Assembly: GCA_025928435.1 (NCBI GenBank)
Contig: JAICJM010000030.1
Location: 1-28,312 of the forward strand
Direction: 5' to 3'
From: Thermoleophilia bacterium
GTDB lineage: Bacteria; Actinomycetota; Thermoleophilia; Gaiellales; JAICJC01
DNA: 28,312 bases
The first letter of the stretch is position 1, and every line of letters begins with the position of its first letter. A model generated the notes under the pieces. The model ran no database searches. It had not been told where the DNA came from and saw only the letters and a list, made by a program, of their open reading frames with translations. The position numbers and the translations under genes are program-made. Below are positions 23,133 to 28,312 of the stretch, one piece after another.

Positions 23133-23335
23133 AGATGGATGATTCCACGTCCCCGTGCGCCTGGACGTCAGTCTGTTGGTGGGGTTCGGTGCGCTGGTGG
23201 GGCTGCGGCTGCGAACCGGCGCATCGCGGCGTCCTCGGTCGCCCCCATAGAACGAGCTATGAAGGCTCCCTGCGTCCTTGCGCTGCTTGGTTCGCAGCCG
23301 CCCAGGACGTCACGGTCACGTGGAATCAGCCATCT
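23133..23335 (-). repeat. dispersed structured repeat, copy 2, with 18-bp terminal inverted repeats
   Basis: The core 23203-23283 (minus strand) matches copy 1 at 75 of 81 positions. The shared 11-nt box is at 23157-23167. The ends are inverted repeats: AGATGGATGATTCCACGT (23133-23150) and, read on the minus strand from 23335, AGATGGCTGATTCCACGT, 17 of 18 matching. GGCTGCGAACC also occurs as an inner inverted pair (23207-23217 and the reverse of 23290-23300). This suggests a MITE-like unit of about 203 bp, though no clear target duplication is visible. It fills the space between the divergent cupin and methyltransferase genes. Confidence 0.75.
23241..23266 (-). ncRNA. conserved hairpin of the dispersed repeat, copy 2
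   Basis: Read on the minus strand, arms GCCTTCATAG and CTATGGGGGC pair over 10 bp (two G-U) around loop CTCGTT. Every stem difference from copy 1 keeps pairing. The plus strand has two C-A mismatches, so a minus-strand RNA is favoured, running toward the cupin-hydantoinase operon. Transcription is not shown by the sequence. Confidence 0.55.
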
Positions 23336-23340
23336 AGAGT
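23335..23340 (+). promoter_or_regulatory. candidate leaderless -10 box TAGAGT of the methyltransferase gene
   Basis: TAGAGT begins at the outer end of the repeat's terminal inverted repeat and is 5 nt before ATG 23346, with no ribosome site between. It suggests that the repeat end supplies part of a promoter. Confidence 0.42.
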
Positions 23341-23345
23341 GTGGC

Positions 23346-24080
23346 ATGCCCGAGAACTACTTCGGCGAGGACGTCGCGGCCCGCTACGACGATCCGGACG
23401 ACCGCATGTTCGACCCGGCCGCGATCGCGCAGGTGGTGGACGTGCTGGCCGAGCTGGCCGGCGAGGGCGCCGCCCTCGAGCTCGGGATCGGCACCGGCCG
23501 CATCGCGCTGCCCCTGTCGGGGCGCGGCGTTCGCGTGCACGGCATCGACCTGTCCGAGGCGATGGTCGCCCGGCTGCGCGCCAAGCCCGGCGGCGAGTCG
23601 ATCGGGGTCACGATCGGTGACTTCGCCGCGACCCGCGTGGACGGCGAATTCACGGTCGCGTACCTCGTCTACAACACGATCAACAACCTGACGACGCAGG
23701 ACGCGCAGGTCGCGTGCTTCCGAAACGCCGCGGCGCACCTGGCGGCGGGCGGGCACTTCGTGGTCGAGGTCGGCGTCCCCGATCTGCGGCGGCTGCCGCC
23801 CGGCCAGACGGCCGTCCCGTTCACCGTGGAGCCCGGCCGGCTCGGATTCGACGAGTACGAGGTGGTGGGCCAGGGCATGGTCTCGCACCACTACTGGCGC
23901 ACGGAGGGCGGGAGCTTCGACTCGATCTCGGTGTCGTTCCGCTACGTCTGGCCGTCCGAGCTCGATCTGATGGCGCGCCTGGCCGGGATGTCGCTGCGCG
24001 AGCGGTGGAGCGACTGGACGCGGAGCCCGTTCACCGCCGAGAGCACGGGTCACGTGTCGATCTGGCAGCGGACGCCCTAG
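23346..24080 (+). CDS. SAM-dependent methyltransferase, class I
   Basis: A 244-residue Rossmann-fold methyltransferase. Motif I is ALELGIGTGRIALPLSGRG near residues 42-60, followed by VHGIDLSEAMVARLRAKPG (motif post-I) and VTIGDFAATRVDGEFTVAYL (motif II). The N-terminus PENYFGEDVAARYDDPDD is typical of small-molecule methyltransferases. Acceptor substrate unknown. The start is ATG 23346, directly after a leaderless-type -10 box. The alpha/beta hydrolase gene follows 18 bp downstream and is probably co-transcribed. Confidence 0.93.
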   Translation: MPENYFGEDVAARYDDPDDRMFDPAAIAQVVDVLAELAGEGAALELGIGTGRIALPLSGRGVRVHGIDLSEAMVARLRAKPGGESIGVTIGDFAATRVDGEFTVAYLVYNTINNLTTQDAQVACFRNAAAHLAAGGHFVVEVGVPDLRRLPPGQTAVPFTVEPGRLGFDEYEVVGQGMVSHHYWRTEGGSFDSISVSFRYVWPSELDLMARLAGMSLRERWSDWTRSPFTAESTGHVSIWQRTP

Positions 24081-24098
24081 ACCCACCGGCGCGAACCC

Positions 24099-25172
24099 AT
24101 GCCCGTCGGTTATCTCGTCTCGGTCCTCATACCGGCGATCCCGATGCTCCTTGCACTGCGGCCCGCGGCACGTTCGGGGCGGCTCGGGCGGCTCAGCTGG
24201 ATCCTCACGTGCGTGCTCAACGAGTGGCCGCTGGTCGCGGTGTACTGGGTGCTCGCGGACACCGGGCTGGCCGCCGCCCAGAGCGACATCGGCCCGGCCG
24301 GATCGTGGGTCGCCGTCGCGATCGCGCTCGTGACACCGTGCATCGCCGTGGTGCTCGTCAGGCGGGCCCTGCGGATGCCGGCGGCGGCCGGCCACTGGCC
24401 GCGCGTCCTCTGGGCCCCGTTGCCCCTCGTGCATCGCGACGTCGAGCGGACCGCGAACATCGCCTACGGCGACGCCGGGCGGCTCAACACCCTGGACGTC
24501 TACCGCCGCAGGGCCGGCGTCGCCGACGGCGCCCCGATCCTGATCCACCTCCACGGCGGCGGGTACACGAGCGGGCGCAAGAGCCGCGAGGCGCGGCCGC
24601 TGCTCCTGCGCTTCGCCCGCCGCGGCTGGCTGTGCGTCAGCGCCAACTACCAGCTCCGGCCCGCAGCGACGTTCCCGGACTTCCTGGTCGACGCGAAGCG
24701 CGTCATCGCCTGGGCACGGGCGCGCGCCGGCGAGTACGGCGCGGACCCGAGCCTGGTCGTCATCGGCGGCAGCTCCGCCGGCGCGCACCTGGCGGCCATC
24801 GCGGCGCTCACACCGAACGACCGCGCGTTCCAGCCGGGGTTCGAGGATGCGGACACGTCCGTCGCCGCCTGCGTCTGCACCTACGGCTACTACGGGCCGG
24901 CCAGGACCCGGACGCCGGGACTGCGCTCGTCACCCGCCGAGTACGTGCGGGCCGAGGCGCCACCGTTCCTGGTGGCGCACGGCACGCAGGACACGCTCGT
25001 CCCGCCGGCACGGGCGCACGCGTTCGCCGACCGCCTGCGCGAGGTGTCACGGGAGCCGGTCGTCTGGATCGAGCTGCCCGGCGCACAGCACTCCTTCGAC
25101 CTACTTCGCTCGATGCGCTACGAGGCGCTGGTCGACGACATCGAGGCCTTCGCGGAGCGGGTGCGCTCCTGA
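24099..25172 (+). CDS. membrane-anchored alpha/beta hydrolase (HSL/carboxylesterase type)
   Basis: A 357-residue protein. Three hydrophobic segments (about residues 4-20, 34-52 and 68-88) form an N-terminal membrane domain. The hydrolase domain starts near 115: oxyanion-hole HGGGYTSGRKS at 152-162, nucleophile elbow GGSSAGAHLA with Ser226, a DxxVPP-type Asp in HGTQDTLVPP, and the catalytic His in PGAQHSFDLL. HSL-family enzymes hydrolyse short-chain esters and related bonds. No ribosome site precedes ATG 24099, so translation may be coupled to the methyltransferase gene. It ends 4 bp before the convergent GGDEF-EAL gene. Confidence 0.92.
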   Translation: MPVGYLVSVLIPAIPMLLALRPAARSGRLGRLSWILTCVLNEWPLVAVYWVLADTGLAAAQSDIGPAGSWVAVAIALVTPCIAVVLVRRALRMPAAAGHWPRVLWAPLPLVHRDVERTANIAYGDAGRLNTLDVYRRRAGVADGAPILIHLHGGGYTSGRKSREARPLLLRFARRGWLCVSANYQLRPAATFPDFLVDAKRVIAWARARAGEYGADPSLVVIGGSSAGAHLAAIAALTPNDRAFQPGFEDADTSVAACVCTYGYYGPARTRTPGLRSSPAEYVRAEAPPFLVAHGTQDTLVPPARAHAFADRLREVSREPVVWIELPGAQHSFDLLRSMRYEALVDDIEAFAERVRS

Positions 25173-25176
25173 GGCG

Positions 25177-26937
25177 TCAGGCGGCCCGCCGGGCCCCGAG
25201 CAGGCGGTCGAACGCCTCCACCTCGAGCGGCCTGCTGTAGAGGTACCCCTGCCCCTGCGAGCAGCCGCTGGCGCGCAGGAACGCCAGCTGGGCGTCGGTC
25301 TCGATCCCCTCCGCCAGGCACGCGATCCCGAGCTTCTCGGCCATCGTGATGATGGTCTCCACGATCGCCGCGGCATCGCGAGCACCGGGGAGATCGGAGA
25401 CGAACGAGCGGTCGATCTTGATCAGGCTCGGCCGGATCCTGGACAGCCTGCCGAGCGAGGAGAAGCCCGTACCGAAGTCGTCGATCGCGAGGCCGAGGCC
25501 GCTCGAGTGTACGAGCGCCAGCGTCGCCTCGCCCTCGGCGGCGTCGCCCATTGCCGCCTGTTCGGTGATCTCGACGGTCAGCCGGTCGGCCGCGAGGCCG
25601 TGCTGCGCGATGGTGTCGAGCGTCCGCCGGATCGCCTGCGGCTGCCAGCACACCGGCGGCAGGTTGACGGAGACGTAGAGGTCGCGGGCCTCCGCCTGCC
25701 AGCGGCCGGCCTGGGCACAGGCGCGCTCGACCACCCAGGTCGTGATCGGGCGGATGAGGCCGCTGCGCTCGGCGACGGGCAGGAACTCCCCGGGCGCGAT
25801 CAGCCCGCGGGCGGGGTGGTTCCACCGGATCAGCGCCTCGGCGCCGACGATGCGGCCCCCCGCGAGCTCGACGAGGGGCTGGTAGTGCAGGGTGAGCTCG
25901 TCGCCGTTGAGGGCGTCCCGAAGCCCGGAGGCGATCGCCAGGTCGTACCCCGAGTCGCGCTCCGGGCGGCGGTAGTAGCGATGGCTGTCGCGGCCGGCGT
26001 CCTTGGCCGCGTAGAGCGCGATGTCGGCCTTCTTCAGGAGCTCGTCGGCGGTCGTGCCGTCCTCCGGGAAGAGGCTCACGCCGATGCTGGGCGTGATGTA
26101 CGCGCTCACGCCGCCGACGCGGAAGTCGCGACCCAGGGTTTCGCGCACGCTCACCGCGACGGCCTCCGCCGCACGGCGGGCATCCTCGCCCCCCACGGAG
26201 TCGCGCACGAGGATGAGGAACTCGTCGCCGCCCTGCCGGGCGACCAGATCTCTGCTGCGGCATGCCGCGCGCAGCCGCTCGGCGCAGTGCACGAGCAGCT
26301 CGTCGCCGACGGCGTGCCCGAACCCGTCGTTGACGAGCTTGAAGTCGTCCAGGTCGATGAAGAGCACCGCCAGGCAGCGCCCGGCGCGGCCGGCGTCCGT
26401 GATCGCCGCCTCGAGCTGCTCCCGGAACGCGGCCCGGTTGGGGAGGCCCGTCAGGCTGTCGTGGTAGGCCAGGTGCTCGAGGCGCGCGCGGGCCTCGCTG
26501 AGCTCGTCGGCGGCGCGGCGCCGCTCCGTGACGTCCGCGACGACGCCGTCAACCCAGACGACCCCGTTCTCGACGCGCGGCCGGGCCCGCTCCCACACCC
26601 ACCGGGTCACGCCGTCGAAGCCGACGAGCCGGAACTCGATCTCCGACGCTTCGCCGTTACGGCACGCTTCGGTGAACGCGGCGTACGCCGCGCGGTCGTC
26701 GGGATGCACGGCCTCCTCCCACGCCGCCTCCTCGTCCACCCCCTCCGGGAGCGATCCGAGCAGGCTCGCGAGGCCCTCGCCGATGAAGGCGGTGCACTCG
26801 TACGAGCCGTCCTCCGCGTAGCGGAGCTCGTACAGGTGGATCGCCGCCGTGCCGGCGATGCGGCGCAGCACGTCGCTGGCCGCGAGCGTCGCGGCGAGCG
26901 CCGGGTCGGGCGACGGGCGGGGTTCGTCGGCTTCCAT
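25177..26937 (-). CDS. PAS-GGDEF-EAL cyclic-di-GMP turnover protein
   Basis: A 586-residue soluble protein. An N-terminal PAS domain (about 35-140) ends in the usual VVADVTERR linker. The GGDEF domain (about 150-320) has VLFIDLDDFKLVNDGFGHAV, an intact active site RQGGDEF at 234-240 and an I-site RSRD at 227-230 for product inhibition. The EAL domain (about 330-580) has GAEALIRWNHP, VEITEQA, AIDDFGTGFSSLG, LIKIDRSFV and LAEGIETDAQ. Both halves therefore look catalytically competent, so it may make or break c-di-GMP according to the signal at the PAS domain. ATG 26937 is chosen because longer readings upstream run through a terminator hairpin and give improbable sequence. It stands alone. Confidence 0.93.
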   Translation of the reverse strand: MEADEPRPSPDPALAATLAASDVLRRIAGTAAIHLYELRYAEDGSYECTAFIGEGLASLLGSLPEGVDEEAAWEEAVHPDDRAAYAAFTEACRNGEASEIEFRLVGFDGVTRWVWERARPRVENGVVWVDGVVADVTERRRAADELSEARARLEHLAYHDSLTGLPNRAAFREQLEAAITDAGRAGRCLAVLFIDLDDFKLVNDGFGHAVGDELLVHCAERLRAACRSRDLVARQGGDEFLILVRDSVGGEDARRAAEAVAVSVRETLGRDFRVGGVSAYITPSIGVSLFPEDGTTADELLKKADIALYAAKDAGRDSHRYYRRPERDSGYDLAIASGLRDALNGDELTLHYQPLVELAGGRIVGAEALIRWNHPARGLIAPGEFLPVAERSGLIRPITTWVVERACAQAGRWQAEARDLYVSVNLPPVCWQPQAIRRTLDTIAQHGLAADRLTVEITEQAAMGDAAEGEATLALVHSSGLGLAIDDFGTGFSSLGRLSRIRPSLIKIDRSFVSDLPGARDAAAIVETIITMAEKLGIACLAEGIETDAQLAFLRASGCSQGQGYLYSRPLEVEAFDRLLGARRAA

Positions 26938-26987
26938 CACACCGGCTAATCGTCGTGCGGGCCCGATTTCTGAGCCGGACCGCACCG

Positions 26988-27019
26988 GTGCCCCGCCCCC
27001 TCTGCAGGGGACGGGGCAC
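26988..27019 (-). terminator. G+C-rich hairpin terminator of the secreted propeller gene
   Basis: GTGCCCCG (26988-26995) and CGGGGCAC (27012-27019) form an 8-bp stem. A C-C or A-C mismatch and a further 5-bp stem (CCCCT/AGGGG) continue to a 4-nt loop. It sits 21 bp beyond the stop of the propeller gene (27041). There is no clear U-run, as is common for actinobacterial terminators. Confidence 0.7.
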
Positions 27020-27040
27020 GTGGTCAGGTGCTCCGGGCGG

Positions 27041-28243
27041 TTACTGCTGGAACCGCGCGAAGTGGTTGACGGCGACGCCCGAGATGCGGGTGAACTCGCC
27101 GCCGACCGCGACGCGGCCGAGGTCGGCGCCGACGGCCTCGATGCCGAGGGCGGTGTTGACCGTGGGTGCCCACGGCTGGAGCGCACCGGTGGCTTCATCC
27201 AGCGCGGAGAGCTTGGATCGGTCGGCCGATCCGGGGCGCCCTGCGCAGAAGAAGTTGTTGCCGGGGACGGGGCCGCAGTAGGTGCTGTAGTGCCCGCCTG
27301 CGTACACGATCCCGTCGGTGACGCCGATGCCGACGATGTTGCCGTTATAGCCGCCCTGCCAGTTGAGCGTCCCATCCTCCATGTTCAGGCTCAGCACGGT
27401 GCCACCGTTCCCGGTGCCGGCTGCGAACAGGGTGTTGCCGTCCTGGGCGAAGTTGATCACCTGGAACGGGCGGTACGGGAAGCCCGGGGGCGGGATGAAC
27501 GTCGGCGGGCCGTGGTAGGCGAACGGCAGGAAGGCGCCGTCGGTGGTGTTCACCGCGCCGATGCCGATGCGGCCGTCACAGCCCGATCCCGTCGGGCACT
27601 GCTGGAAGCCGCCCTCCACGATCCGCGTCTGGCTGGTATCGGTCGCAAGCGCCCGCACCTCGGCGTCCACGACGGGCGCCCAGGTGGGGATGTACGCGTT
27701 GGTGGTGGCGTCGACCTCCATCATGTACGAGCGCGGGCTGGTGAACGCCCCGCCCACGTACAGGTTGCCACCCGCGATCACCATCGCCCGCACGGCCTTG
27801 TTCGGCCGCGAGCTGTTGGCGAACGCCGTCACGACCGCGCCGGTGGTGTTGTTCACCTCGGCGATGTTCTTGTGCGTCGCACCGCCGACGGTCGTGAACG
27901 AGCCGCCCAGGTACACGTTGTTCCCGGCGGGGAGGATGTTGTACACCGTGCCGCTCACGTTCGGGTTCCACGGGAGCAGCGCGCCCGTGGTCATGTTGAT
28001 CGCCGCGACGTGGTTGCGGGTGACCGCCGTGCCGCCGCCTGCGGGGGTGAGGGCGGTGAAGCTGCCCCCGATGTATGCCGTGTTCCCGACCACGATCATG
28101 TCGCGGACCGTGTTGTTGGGCTGATACCCCACCAATGGGGTCTGCGTTACGACCGCCGCTTCCGCCGCCGGCGCAACGAACATCGCACCTGCCACAGCGA
28201 GCGTCGCAGCGATCGCGGCACGCCCCTTCCCTAGCCGTCTCAC
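27041..28243 (-). CDS. secreted beta-propeller protein
   Basis: A 400-residue exported protein from GTG 28243 with ribosome site AAGGAGG close upstream. The signal peptide is RRLGKGRAAIAATLAVAGAM followed by APAAEA and cleavage near residue 29. The mature part is built of repeated blade units with the phrase GG(S/A/E)FT: YIGGSFTALTPAG, YLGGSFTTVGGATH, YVGGAFTSPRS and VAVGGEFTRISG. Alternate strands read AINMTTGALLPWNP and ALDEATGALQPWAP. No sorting signal or catalytic motif is visible, so it is likely a released or loosely attached binding protein of unknown ligand. It is a different propeller family from the frameshifted one at 11578-13756. Confidence 0.88.
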   Translation of the reverse strand: MRRLGKGRAAIAATLAVAGAMFVAPAAEAAVVTQTPLVGYQPNNTVRDMIVVGNTAYIGGSFTALTPAGGGTAVTRNHVAAINMTTGALLPWNPNVSGTVYNILPAGNNVYLGGSFTTVGGATHKNIAEVNNTTGAVVTAFANSSRPNKAVRAMVIAGGNLYVGGAFTSPRSYMMEVDATTNAYIPTWAPVVDAEVRALATDTSQTRIVEGGFQQCPTGSGCDGRIGIGAVNTTDGAFLPFAYHGPPTFIPPPGFPYRPFQVINFAQDGNTLFAAGTGNGGTVLSLNMEDGTLNWQGGYNGNIVGIGVTDGIVYAGGHYSTYCGPVPGNNFFCAGRPGSADRSKLSALDEATGALQPWAPTVNTALGIEAVGADLGRVAVGGEFTRISGVAVNHFARFQQ

Positions 28244-28312
28244 ATGCCCTCCTTGGACAACCGAACGCCTCGACCGGCGAATGTATCGCCGGTCACACTC
28301 ACTCCGTTATCC

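Noticed and set aside
25177..27375. An N-terminal extension of the GGDEF-EAL protein to about 732 residues
   Set aside because: The extra part crosses the terminator hairpin and the 3' end of the propeller gene and reads as low-quality Ser/Arg/Pro text; ATG 26937 fits the PAS start.

Overview
This is a compact, very G+C-rich chromosomal window with no rRNA, tRNA, CRISPR array or phage genes that I can see. G+C-rich codon use, several TANNNT -10 boxes lying 5-10 nt before start codons (leaderless or near-leaderless transcripts), and the mix of families (GH15 glucosidase, MmgE/PrpD, luciferase-like oxidoreductases, paired COG2159 amidohydrolases, secreted beta-propellers) point to a soil-type actinobacterium. 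Thermoleophilia (Gaiellales/Solirubrobacterales) is my best guess, an inference from protein style only.

Layout. 1-5201 (minus): a GH15 glycosidase running off the left edge, a MetE-like zinc methyltransferase, a frameshifted MmgE/PrpD gene, and an HtrA-type protease coupled to a 66-aa protein. 5304-8808: a decayed cupin-TPR gene (+), an intact LLM-class flavin oxidoreductase (-), a His-rich membrane-anchored protein (-) and a BBE-type FAD oxidase gene with three frame breaks (-). 9096-11178 (+): an overlapping P450 / Rieske ferredoxin / DAD-like cupin operon, followed by an IS630-type transposase remnant and an orphan gene tail. 11578-14974 (-): a frameshifted secreted beta-propeller with C-terminal carbohydrate-binding-like modules, next to a TIM-barrel glycosidase-like gene. 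15121-18045 (-): an overlapping operon of NUDIX hydrolase, two paralogous amidohydrolases and a Rieske protein. 18081-21412: a broken small membrane-protein gene, an ECF sigma factor with SnoaL-like tail, exonuclease III, and a divergent MarR/cupin pair. 21406-23102 (-): cupin plus dihydropyrimidinase-type hydrolase. 23346-25172 (+): methyltransferase and alpha/beta hydrolase. 25177-28243 (-): PAS-GGDEF-EAL protein and a second secreted propeller.

The most interesting structure is a dispersed repeat present twice (8802-8954 on +, and 23133-23335 in opposite orientation). Its 81-nt core differs at six positions by eye, and all six fall in one 10-bp hairpin: five are in the stem and keep every pair (including a G-C/C-G swap), one is in the loop. 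Only one strand tolerates the G-U pairs, and in both copies that strand reads toward the downstream gene. One copy also has 18-bp terminal inverted repeats. This could be a structured RNA leader, a small RNA or a MITE-like element.

Five genes carry single-base frame breaks while their neighbours are intact. Either the accessory genes are decaying or the assembly has indel errors; the sequence alone cannot decide.
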